DNA of 29,603 nucleotides from a virus. Both the position numbers and the translations under genes were made by a program. Positions 16,959-25,100 of this stretch are shown here, piece after piece. The stretch is taken from positions 1-29,603 of the IMG/VR virus record IMGVR_UViG_3300028025_001179. One strand, written 5' to 3'. Each line of letters starts with the position of its first letter. Position 1 is the stretch's first letter. The notes below the pieces were generated by a model. That model worked only from the letters and a program-made list of their open reading frames with translations, ran no database searches and was not told the DNA's origin.

Positions 16959-17936
16959 TTAAAATTCAGTTATGATTGTATTAGCCGTATATGATGATGT
17001 AGCATTAGCATTTGCTGGATTTGGTCTAATATCAATCTGTACATATTTTTGTGGTGTAATGTTGTATGAAGTAAACTTATAATTTGCTAAGGTATTAACG
17101 CCGTATATAGGTTGAGTAGAAACAAAATCACCATTGATGTTTGTTAAGTGTAACTTATTGTTTTTCCATAACACAACTTTACCAGTAGCAATTGCTGTAC
17201 TTCTTGTATATCCTTGATAAACATCCTCACCAATCTGATATGTTCCCGTACCTGATGCAGCATTAATAGAAAATTCTACCACTTGGTCTGGTGTAATCTG
17301 ATTGTAAATTGATGTGATGGAATGTGTGATAACACTTGTTTCTGCTGTTTTACCAAATATGAAACCTTTGACAGTAAAGTTCAAAGTCCATATAACCATT
17401 CTTGGGTCTTTTTCTCTGTTACCCTCATATGTTATATCTTGATTACAACTATTTAAAACAATAGGAACTTCTTTAATGATTCCCATTTCAGGAACCATAT
17501 TTAATTTAATAGTGTAATCTGGTGTAAAGTATGGTAGAATGTGTTCTATTAGCTGAGTACCATCTTCAATATTACGAACATAGAGATATAAATTAAAATC
17601 AAAATTGTAAGGCACGGGATTGTATTGACCGATAACACCGCCTGCTGTTGATGCAAAGTTCTTAACATTGGTATTTAATTTTCTGGATGTATCATATGAC
17701 ATACCAGTCATTTCAAACGACATTCTTGGTAAGGTCATTTGAACTTTTTTGTCAAGTGCCAAATCTTCTTCAAGTCTCATCACATATGATTCTTTTGCTG
17801 CATATGCAATAGGCACCAAAAATCTTTCTTGTTCAGACAAATTTGGATTGTATCTAACCAATGTAATATCTTTGAATAGATTACCAAAACCTACTACAAG
17901 TTTTCTAATAGTTCTATTGTAATACGGTGTTGACAT
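16959..17936 (-). CDS. 15: Tail sheath stabiliser / tail terminator gp15
   Basis: Hexameric terminator that caps the finished tail and joins it to the neck. It has 325 aa (T4: 272). T4 gp15 landmarks: YYNRTIRKLVVGFGNLFKDI, VPIAYAAKESYVMRLEED, LPRMSFEMTGMSYD, GQYNPVPYNFDFNLYLYVR, EHILPYFTPDYTI and RMVIWTLNFTVKGFIFG. The extra C-terminal 90 residues, after about 235, are Asn/Thr-rich and not in T4. It overlaps the gp14 stop (TAATG). Confidence 0.93.
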   Translation of the reverse strand: MSTPYYNRTIRKLVVGFGNLFKDITLVRYNPNLSEQERFLVPIAYAAKESYVMRLEEDLALDKKVQMTLPRMSFEMTGMSYDTSRKLNTNVKNFASTAGGVIGQYNPVPYNFDFNLYLYVRNIEDGTQLIEHILPYFTPDYTIKLNMVPEMGIIKEVPIVLNSCNQDITYEGNREKDPRMVIWTLNFTVKGFIFGKTAETSVITHSITSIYNQITPDQVVEFSINAASGTGTYQIGEDVYQGYTRSTAIATGKVVLWKNNKLHLTNINGDFVSTQPIYGVNTLANYKFTSYNITPQKYVQIDIRPNPANANATSSYTANTIITEF

Positions 17937-18817
17937 TAGATTGGCCCAAACGGATTGGTTTCTGAGAAGTCTATGATACTATTGGCTTCTTCAAATATAT
18001 GTTGATTGTCATAGGTTTCATTTCTTGTAGAATCTTTTAACGGATCAAATGAAATTAATCTATGTCTTGCGTTACTTGTTACACCAATAATCAATACATT
18101 ATCTGTAAATTCACCATTAATATTTGTGACACTTAATGTATTTGATGTGTTACTCCAGCTTTGTACTGTAGCAGTAACAATTGCATTTGCATATGTGTTG
18201 TCGTTAGATTGAAACACAACTTCTTTTTGTGTATAGTTATTTGCACCTCTGGCCACATTCAAATCAATTGTATAGCCAGACTGAGAAACAACATCATCAA
18301 TCTCAAACACACCGGTATCAATGACTTCTTGTGAGTATTTGAATTTCTCCATTTCCAATTCGTAGTAATATGGAATTTTACGACCTAACATGAAGAAGTC
18401 TTTAGTTTGATTCACAAATTTAATTTCAAACAATTCACCAGTACCATTTAGAAACGGCACATAAATCAAATCACCTTCACGGGGTCTATTAAAAGAATCT
18501 TGTGGCACTCGTTGAGAGAAAGAACGCTTAGAGATAATAACATTGATGTTATTTTTAATCTCAAGTCCAAACTTTGAGAAGAATTCTCTTTCGCCGCCGT
18601 ACTCCATAGAACTTGATAGGTAGAATTCTACTGGAAATGCTGAACTAAATTTCTTAACTGGATCTTCACCATAAAGTATGTCTCGGTCTTCCTCATTAAA
18701 GATAGGAAGATAGTAGGCGTCAAAACCCATAATCTTTATGGACTCTGTAATCAAGTCCTCTACTACCCGTTGTTCGGATAACGAGTTGTAATTATTAAAA
18801 TAGACGGAGGTAGCGAT
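17936..18817 (-). CDS. 14: Neck protein gp14, with non-canonical start (ATC) at the HEG border
   Basis: Connects the portal-side gp13 to the tail. Landmarks: ESIKIMGFDAYYLP, ILYGEDPVKKF, FFSKFGLEIKNN and REGDLIYVPF. The first canonical start is TTG at 18754 (272 aa), but 21 codons upstream in frame (VYFNNYNSLSEQRVVEDLI) align with the T4 gp14 N-terminus (VNFNHYKNSQILADVLV), so the protein should be about 293 aa, starting at the codon 18817-18815. That codon is ATC, not ATG, one base after the HEG stop. No ATG, GTG or TTG lies between the in-frame stop at 18829-18827 and TTG 18754. A weak AGG lies eight bases before ATC. Function is firm; the start is unresolved. Confidence 0.88.
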   Translation of the reverse strand: MATSVYFNNYNSLSEQRVVEDLITESIKIMGFDAYYLPIFNEEDRDILYGEDPVKKFSSAFPVEFYLSSSMEYGGEREFFSKFGLEIKNNINVIISKRSFSQRVPQDSFNRPREGDLIYVPFLNGTGELFEIKFVNQTKDFFMLGRKIPYYYELEMEKFKYSQEVIDTGVFEIDDVVSQSGYTIDLNVARGANNYTQKEVVFQSNDNTYANAIVTATVQSWSNTSNTLSVTNINGEFTDNVLIIGVTSNARHRLISFDPLKDSTRNETYDNQHIFEEANSIIDFSETNPFGPI

Positions 18818-18818
18818 T

Positions 18819-19508
18819 TTATGTACCTACTCTTTCAATTTTTCGTTTTCTATTCAAAGCTGCTTGCCTCATTTTTTCTATGGTTTCTGGAGAATGTTTT
18901 TTGCCAATTTGTTTTTTTGCAATTGCACTTAATTTCTTTTTGGTTTCATCTGATACAATCCGGCCTTTTCTACTTTCACTCATTTTCTTTTTAGTTTCAT
19001 TTGAAAGTTTCCAAGTTTTACCTTTTGCGTGTTGATTACCAATTTTTGTTAAATTGAATTGATTCCTTCTAATATCTTTTTCTTCTTCCGTTAGATTGTT
19101 CCAAAACGATTTTGATTTTTCTGCCAACAATTTTCTATGATTTTCGTCCTGCATTATTTTTTTAATACGTTCACTATTTTGTTTATTTTGTTCTTCTGTT
19201 GGTTTCCATCCAAATGTTCCTTCACCACCATCAGTTTCATTATAACCATTCAATTTTGTATCTAATTTTTTAATCCAATTTTTTTCTTTCTCAAATAATT
19301 CTTCTTTTGTATTAGCCTCATCTAACTGATAAACAATAAAATTTTCTAATCCATGTTTCAACATGGCACTATGTATATAACAATGTTTTGGTGAACCAGG
19401 ATTTTTGGCAATTTGTTTATGTTGTTTATAACGCCTATTGATTTCTCCTTTGGTTACACCAATATATTTTTTACCAATCAATTTGTTTTCTATACAATAT
19501 ACTTTCAT
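18819..19508 (-). CDS. GIY-YIG homing endonuclease with NUMOD3 repeats
   Basis: Free-standing homing endonuclease inserted between genes 13 and 14. It has 229 aa. The N-terminal GIY-YIG domain reads VYCIENKLIGKKYIGVT (VYC in place of GIY, KYIG for YIG), followed by INRRYKQHKQ with the catalytic Arg, and then FEKEKNWIKKLDTK and NGYNETDGGEG. From about residue 150 there are NUMOD3-type DNA-binding repeats (SNETKKKMSESRKG, SDETKKKLSAIAKK, SPETIEKMRQAA). It is more A-rich and Lys-rich than its neighbours. It has its own perfect late box and an SD-sequestering hairpin, and its stop abuts the gp14 start. Confidence 0.93.
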   Translation of the reverse strand: MKVYCIENKLIGKKYIGVTKGEINRRYKQHKQIAKNPGSPKHCYIHSAMLKHGLENFIVYQLDEANTKEELFEKEKNWIKKLDTKLNGYNETDGGEGTFGWKPTEEQNKQNSERIKKIMQDENHRKLLAEKSKSFWNNLTEEEKDIRRNQFNLTKIGNQHAKGKTWKLSNETKKKMSESRKGRIVSDETKKKLSAIAKKQIGKKHSPETIEKMRQAALNRKRKIERVGT

Positions 19509-19516
19509 AAAATTCT

Positions 19517-19543
19517 CCTTTTTATTTTATTTATATAAAAAGG
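19517..19543 (-). promoter_or_regulatory. RBS-sequestering hairpin upstream of the HEG
   Basis: On the minus strand, CCTTTTTAT (19543-19535) and ATAAAAAGG (19525-19517) form a perfect 9-bp stem with a 9-base loop. The HEG Shine-Dalgarno AAGGAG (19520-19515) lies mostly in the 3' arm. Transcripts reading in from gene 13 would hide the ribosome site, while those starting from the late promoter in the loop would lack the 5' arm. Confidence 0.65.
19528..19535 (-). promoter_or_regulatory. Late promoter for the HEG
   Basis: Perfect TATAAATA on the minus strand, in the loop of the 19517-19543 hairpin. The predicted start is about 19522, giving a very short leader that still contains AAGGAG. Confidence 0.65.
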
Positions 19544-19570
19544 ACATTTGAGCACCATTTGAATATTTAC

Positions 19571-20344
19571 TCAATTCATAAACATTTCTAAAGGAGCCCC
19601 ATATTTGTCACCAATCTCTGCATGCAAAGCATTAATTTCATTGTCGGCTTCTTGATAAATCTTATCGCCATTCAATGTAACACCGCCTGGTAATTGAATA
19701 CCATTAAACTTTTTAAGGTTGTTACCCCAAGAACGTTTGATTAAAGCAGTGGCATATTCTTTTAACCAACGGTCATTCCATGCCTGTGTATAAACATCTG
19801 GATTAATTGTGGCATAACATTCTGCCACCACAACTGTACCAATTGGTGCTTGAGATTGTCCCCAAGACCAATCAATGTAGAGTCTTTCCATGTGTCTTTG
19901 GTACCTAATAGGAACTTCACCGGTGAACAGTTGTTCTAACATACGTAGATGTTGTAGTGTCATGGTGTAATTGATGTAGGACGCTGAGGTGAAGTCATAT
20001 AACTCATTCAGACGGAGTTGGTATCTCAAGTCAAACATGGTAATAGTTGCCTGAGAATCATATAACGGAAATATTCTGGTGATACCAGTAATCTCCAAAC
20101 GATTATTGGCATCATCTAACGTATTGGATAAATCTATGTAACGATTGTTGATATCCGTTTGGTCAACACGTTTAACGTAATAGATTTTTTGTAGACCATC
20201 AAAGTGATAATCTTGCCAGTATTGTAAAGCATCATCAATACGGTCTTCCACCTGGTCGTCATCAACGTTGATTTCGATAACTGGAAATCCTAGTCTACGT
20301 AGACAATAGTCTTTAAATGCACTTCTTGATGTTATTGTGGCCAT
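19571..20344 (-). CDS. 13: Neck protein gp13
   Basis: Head-completion protein that binds the portal after packaging and, with gp14, forms the neck. It has 257 aa (T4: 309). Landmarks: the N-terminal FKDYCLRRLGFPVIEINVDDDQ, the helix RIDDALQYWQDYHFDG, TRIFPLYD, HLRMLEQLF, and the C-terminal WLKEYATALIKRSWGNNLKKF, with LPGGVTLNGDKI, as in neck proteins of this family. ATG 20344. In other T4-like phages gene 14 follows directly; here the HEG lies between them. Confidence 0.93.
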   Translation of the reverse strand: MATITSRSAFKDYCLRRLGFPVIEINVDDDQVEDRIDDALQYWQDYHFDGLQKIYYVKRVDQTDINNRYIDLSNTLDDANNRLEITGITRIFPLYDSQATITMFDLRYQLRLNELYDFTSASYINYTMTLQHLRMLEQLFTGEVPIRYQRHMERLYIDWSWGQSQAPIGTVVVAECYATINPDVYTQAWNDRWLKEYATALIKRSWGNNLKKFNGIQLPGGVTLNGDKIYQEADNEINALHAEIGDKYGAPLEMFMN

Positions 20345-20375
20345 TTTCTTATTTGATTTTAGTTTACAATAATGG

Positions 20376-20383
20376 TATTTAGT
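20376..20383 (-). promoter_or_regulatory. Weak late-promoter-like box for gene 13
   Basis: ACTAAATA on the minus strand, 32 bases before the gp13 ATG. It keeps the TAAATA core (6 of 8), like the box at 6556-6563. Confidence 0.3.
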
Positions 20384-20393
20384 TTGAAAATAC

Positions 20394-20690
20394 TTATTTA
20401 CTTTCTATCTGTAACGGTCCTTGAGATATTGTTTGCCTTAAAATATCAATATTCAATTCATTGGACTTAACCATTTCATTTCTAAATGATTCTACGGCAG
20501 CACCGGTCTGTCTTTGTTGTTGACTGTTTTCTATAAGTAAAACTGGCAACCAAGTTATTGCACAAGACCACTCATCAACATCTTTACCAGTATTTGGATT
20601 TACACCTCTCATCTGAGTAAACCAAGAACATTTAATTCCAATACAATCCTTTTTAATCAAAGGACAAAAATCACCAGGTTTCATTTGCAT
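20394..20690 (-). CDS. Conserved Cys-rich protein of T4-like aquatic phages, function unknown
   Basis: A 98-aa protein. The N-terminal half has four Cys (C9, C16, C21, C43) in CPLIKKDCIGIKCSW and DEWSCAITWLP, a spacing that could bind zinc or an iron-sulfur cluster. The second half is polar and helical (LLIENSQQQRQTGAAVESFRNEM). Proteins of this look recur beside gene 13 in cyanophage-like genomes as conserved hypotheticals. ATG 20690 has GGAGATATT upstream and lies behind a structured leader with a perfect late promoter. No function is assigned. Confidence 0.7.
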   Translation of the reverse strand: MQMKPGDFCPLIKKDCIGIKCSWFTQMRGVNPNTGKDVDEWSCAITWLPVLLIENSQQQRQTGAAVESFRNEMVKSNELNIDILRQTISQGPLQIESK

Positions 20691-20710
20691 AATATCTCCA
20701 TATTAAAATT

Positions 20711-20764
20711 AACTTCAAATAGAAGTTGGTTTGACTGTTGCCAGTCAATTTCACCATCGACTGG
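20711..20764 (-). promoter_or_regulatory. Structured mRNA leader with adjacent and competing hairpins
   Basis: Two perfect hairpins lie side by side: AACTTC/GAAGTT with a 5-base loop (20711-20727), and TTGACTG/CAGTCAA with a GCAA tetraloop on the transcript (20731-20748). GACTGG at 20741-20746 on the transcript can instead pair with CCAGTC at 20759-20764, excluding the second hairpin. All lie between the late box at 20773-20780 and the 98-aa gene. Confidence 0.5.
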
Positions 20765-20772
20765 ATTAAAAA

Positions 20773-20780
20773 TATTTATA
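20773..20780 (-). promoter_or_regulatory. Late promoter ahead of the neck genes
   Basis: Perfect TATAAATA on the minus strand, directly after the 454-aa fibre gene stop. The predicted RNA start, about 20766, gives a leader of about 76 bases before the 98-aa gene. Confidence 0.6.
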
Positions 20781-22145
20781 TTAATCTTTTGAAGCTATAA
20801 TTAAATCAACATATTGTACACTGAAATCCATAGCCGTGCCAGTAAAACCGTGGGTGTGTGATTCGGTTGCGTTAACTGCTGTTGCGTTATTAATAGTAAT
20901 ACCTGTCGCCGCTGCAGCCGTGTTTACGGTATTCACTTGGCCACTTGATGATGAGTCGAATCTACCTGCAGTTCCGTCAGTTGTACCCATTGATGCTGCG
21001 TGAAAGTGAGTTGGGTCTGTGATTGTGTGACCGTGTGCCGGCATACCGGACTGAGCTGCCGTCAATGTAGTTGCACCAACAGTACCTGCTGGAGTTCTGC
21101 TTGCGAATACTGAGGTAAATGATGTTGTACCACCTGAACTTGCCGCACCACTAACAACTCTTAATGCTTTATTATCATGTGTTATTTGTTTAGTCCAACC
21201 AGTTGGTGCTGCTGTTTGTTGAAACAACATTAAAGTTCCAGTAGGAAAAACACCAACAAAAGATGTTGCAGTTAATGCACCTGTTGATGGATTAAAACTC
21301 AACTTAGTGGTTGATGTGTTTGCTTTTGATAGATTTCCGGAACTACTTAAAGACAATAAAGGATATAATGTTAAATTATTTGTTGTATCATCTGTAATAG
21401 TGGCTGGCGCAGAATTATTTGCGGTATTAAAAGCAGCATTGGCTTGTATGAAGGCACCATTAGCATATAGAGATGCTGAATTTGCCACATGAGTTGGTGT
21501 ATTGGCTTTTATGAATGCTGCATTGGCTTGTATGAAGGCACCATTAGCATATATTGAAGCGCCGTTTGCTTGAGCATATGCTGAGTTAGCATAAGAACCA
21601 GCTGCAGCAAATGATGTTGAGATTGTTGTACCATCATTAAATTGTAAGTTTGGTACAAATAATACATTAGTTGATGGATTAAAAGTAAATTCTGTACTTG
21701 CTGTATTAACTAATGTCAAACTACCCGAAGTGGATTGTGCCATCAATGGATATCTTGTGGCGTTGGTAACAGTATCATTCAGAATAGTAGGTAAACCAAT
21801 TACAATGGGATTGCCGGTATAACCTTCAACTTGAATTAATACATTATCACTGAGTGTTGCACCATTCGTTAATGTAATTGTTGTGTTTGTTGATTCTGCG
21901 AATTCAGAAGGATTTTGTCTAACGCCGTTTATAAAAATGCTAACCTGATTGGCACCTTGAACATATGTTGGTGTTGTAAATGATGTTTGTCCAGCTGTTG
22001 CAGTGTAGGTTATTACATTAGAACTTACCAAAGAACCTGCTGCGTTTACTGCTTTCCAACCATAACCTGTATATGTCCAGGCTTTTGTATTGGCATTGTA
22101 CACTTGTCCAGTTGTTGGTGATGTTGGAAAATTAATCGTTGCCAT
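20781..22145 (-). CDS. Tail fibre protein with collar-like His-rich tip
   Basis: A 454-aa adhesion protein. The N-terminal FPTSPTTGQVYNANTKAWTY and QVSIFINGVRQ are typical fibre attachment modules. Residues about 180-250 carry AN-x5 heptads (YANGAFIQANAAFIKAN). The C-terminal 150 residues begin GTLMLFQQTAAPTGWTK, the usual opening of tail-collar domains, and continue with HGH, HFH and HTH pairs, recalling the metal-binding HxH tips of T4 gp12/gp37-type fibres. Its ATG lies 14 bases inside the end of the upstream 1315-aa gene, so the two are coupled. Receptor binding is the likely role; which fibre it belongs to is unknown. Confidence 0.75.
   Translation of the reverse strand: MATINFPTSPTTGQVYNANTKAWTYTGYGWKAVNAAGSLVSSNVITYTATAGQTSFTTPTYVQGANQVSIFINGVRQNPSEFAESTNTTITLTNGATLSDNVLIQVEGYTGNPIVIGLPTILNDTVTNATRYPLMAQSTSGSLTLVNTASTEFTFNPSTNVLFVPNLQFNDGTTISTSFAAAGSYANSAYAQANGASIYANGAFIQANAAFIKANTPTHVANSASLYANGAFIQANAAFNTANNSAPATITDDTTNNLTLYPLLSLSSSGNLSKANTSTTKLSFNPSTGALTATSFVGVFPTGTLMLFQQTAAPTGWTKQITHDNKALRVVSGAASSGGTTSFTSVFASRTPAGTVGATTLTAAQSGMPAHGHTITDPTHFHAASMGTTDGTAGRFDSSSSGQVNTVNTAAAATGITINNATAVNATESHTHGFTGTAMDFSVQYVDLIIASKD
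21436..21553 (-). repeat. Direct DNA repeat inside the 454-aa fibre gene
   Basis: The same 34 bases occur at 21436-21469 and 21520-21553, 84 bases (four heptads) apart in phase, encoding part of the YANGAFIQANAA motif. Near copies occur many times in the neighbouring fibre gene. Confidence 0.85.
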
Positions 22146-25100
22146 TTATCTTACCTTTTAATTCATCAATTTGAATTTGTTGCTCTTTAATTGCCTCTAT
22201 TAATAAACCAATCATATTTGAATACATAACCGATTTAACATTTTCATTTTCATGTACCAAATATGGTAACACTTTTTCCAACTCTTGAGCAACAAGACCC
22301 ATACTGTGGTGACCATTATCTCTCCAATCATATTCAACACCACGTAATTTTTTAACTGTATCAATAGCATTTGTAATTGTTACAATATTATTTTTAAGGT
22401 TTTCATCAGAAGTTGCAGTGACTACTGTTGAAGATAATGTACCAGTTGACGGTACAAAAGTCAACTTTGTAGATGTTACGTTTGCAGTTGATATTGATCC
22501 TGATGTTGCGGTTGTAAATATTGGATATAATGATACGGCTGATGTGGTATCATTAACAATTGTTGTACCAGAGGTAACAGCAACGTTGGCTGCTGATGTA
22601 ATTCTACCTTTTGCATCAACAGCAATAACTGGAATATTGGCCGATCCGCCATATGTAGCAGCTACAACACCTGATGATGCCAATGTTGTTGCAACTGCAC
22701 CAGCTGTTGTAGTAATATCTCCAGTCAGTGCTGGCATCCGTGCGGCAGGTAACGTACCAGAAGAAATATTGCCAGCATTAGTTGTGTCTGTTGTCGCTGA
22801 TGTAGCTAAACCAGAAACAGCAGAAGAAGCAATTGCAATGGCCATATTTGCCGCTGCTGTGATTCTACCTTGTTGGTCTACTGTAATATAATGTGATGTT
22901 GCAGCACCACCATAAGTTGCTGGTGTTACAGCAGTACTTGCCAACTGAGCAGCCGATATGGTGCCAGTTAATTGTGTGGTAGCAATAGAAAATGATGATT
23001 GACTTACCCAAATAGGAGTTGCACCAGAAGTAATCGACAGTATTTGTCCTGCTGTTCCTGGACTTAAAAATGCTGTATTACTTGCTGCTATTTGATATGG
23101 TAATGCACCAGCAGAACCACCAAGTATTGAATAAGTGTTTACAGTTGGTGTTGAAAAATCAACCCACTGATATGAAGTGCCATCAGTAACCCATGTATAT
23201 TCTGTACCATCAGAACTATCAATCCATCTATCACCAGCAGTGTTACCGGAAGCTGGTGGTGTTTCTGCGAATGTTACAGTACCACCGCCACCAGAACTTG
23301 CACTTGAGAATGTGATTGTTTTTGTTGTTGTACAGGCTGATATTGTTATACCAGTTCCTGGAGTAATTGTAATCGTATCATTATTACTTGCTGGTGTTAC
23401 GTTTACACCGTTTGCGGCAAATGTTGTGAATCCAAGTTGTACTGCACCATTTGCTTCCGTAAAAGCCGCATTAGCTTGAGCAAAAGCCGCATTGGCATAT
23501 GCAGCGGCTGAGTTGGCAATAGCATCTGGTGTATTGGCTCTTATGAATGCCGAATTGGCTTGAATGAAAGCACCATTGGCATACAAGGCTGCTGAGTTGG
23601 CTACATGAGTTGGTGTATTAGCTACCAAGAATGCCGAGTTTGCATATGATCCAGCAGTAACTGCTTTACTATCTGCTGTTGCTGCATTTGTAGTTGCTGT
23701 GTTTGCTTGTACATAAGCTGAGTTAGCATAAGAACCCGCCGTTATTGCTTTAGAATCAGCTGTATTGGCTGATGTAAAAGCACCATTAGCATATAGAGCA
23801 GCACTATTAGCAATAGCATCTGGTGTATTGGCTTTTATGAATGCTGCATTGGCTTGAATGAAAGCACCATTGGCATACAGAGAAGCACCTGCAGCATTAT
23901 TTACGCCAGTATTTGCTTGTGTATATGCGTTAGTAATATAACTGAATACATTATAACCATTGATAGTGACATTATTAGCAATTAAGTTACCGGTAATGTC
24001 TCTTGCTCTTACATTTGCATATTTAAATGATGGATCGGTAATAACAATATTATTATTTGGTGACACTTCAGGAGTATAACCTTCAAAAAATATCCATTGG
24101 TTTTCAGATGAGTCACGAATTAATCCAGTATGTGCATTTTGTCCATCGTTATAATGAGAAGAAAAACCAATGTCTAATAAATCGGATGTATAATTGCCTA
24201 AACCTAAAATTATCAATGTATCATTAACTGTAAAGGAAGATGTATTAATTGATGTTGTTGAACCAAGAACAGTTAGGTTACCTGTAACAGAAAGGTTTTG
24301 TGATATATCAAGTGAGCCATTGATTGTACCACCAGTTAATGGTAGTGCATTATTTGCTTTGGTAAATGCCGCATTGGCTTGTACAAAGGCACCGTTAGCA
24401 TATAGTGATGCCGAGTTAGCAACATAATCTGGTGTATTTGCTTGTAAGAAAGCAGCATTTGCTTGTATGAATGCTGCATTGGCATATAAGGCTGCTGAGT
24501 TAGCAGTATCTCTTGCAACATTATCTTGTGGTGAAAGTGTATTAGCATATTGAAATACAGCATTTGCTTGGATGAAAGCTGCATTAGCATATAAGGCAGC
24601 ACTATTAGCAACATGAGTGGGTGTATTTGCTACCAAAAAAGCAGCGTTGGCTTGAATAAAAGCACCATTGGCATATAGACTGGCACCAGCTGCATTATTT
24701 ACGGCTGTGTTGGCCTGAATATATGCCAAATTTGCCACAGAAAATGATGAGTTGGCATATGTGCCTGTAGTATTTTGAGAACCATATGCTGAATTGGCTG
24801 CAATGAAAGCACTATTTGCATATAGTCCTGCTGAATTGGCCGTATCTCTTGCTACGTTATCTTGAGGTGATAATGTATTAGCATATTCAAACACCGCATT
24901 GGCTTGTATGAATGCTGCGTTGGCATATAGAGAAGCACCAGCTGCATCATTCGTTGCCGTGTTTGCTTGTGTGTATGCTGAGTTTGCGTATGATTCGGCT
25001 GAAACTCTTGCAAAATCAGAACTATTCAATCCATCCAACAAATCGGCATCTAATCCTGAACCTGCACCATCATTACCAGCGTGCCAAACAATATTGCCGC

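Noticed and set aside
18754-19570. A group I intron containing the HEG and splitting gp14
   Set aside because: Only 62 bases lie between gene 13 and the HEG and one base between the HEG and gp14, too little for an intron core; the ATG near 19558 is not followed by a splice context that would rebuild the gp14 start.
22418-22891. A 157-codon open frame on the plus strand, and similar plus-strand frames at 797-1204 and 3792-4148
   Set aside because: They lie antisense to genes with strong family motifs and have the low-complexity composition of frame shadows; none has a ribosome site or recognisable domain.
23440-25013. CRISPR-like array
   Set aside because: The regular repeats are 21-base codon heptads inside one continuous reading frame; there are no unique spacers between constant repeats.
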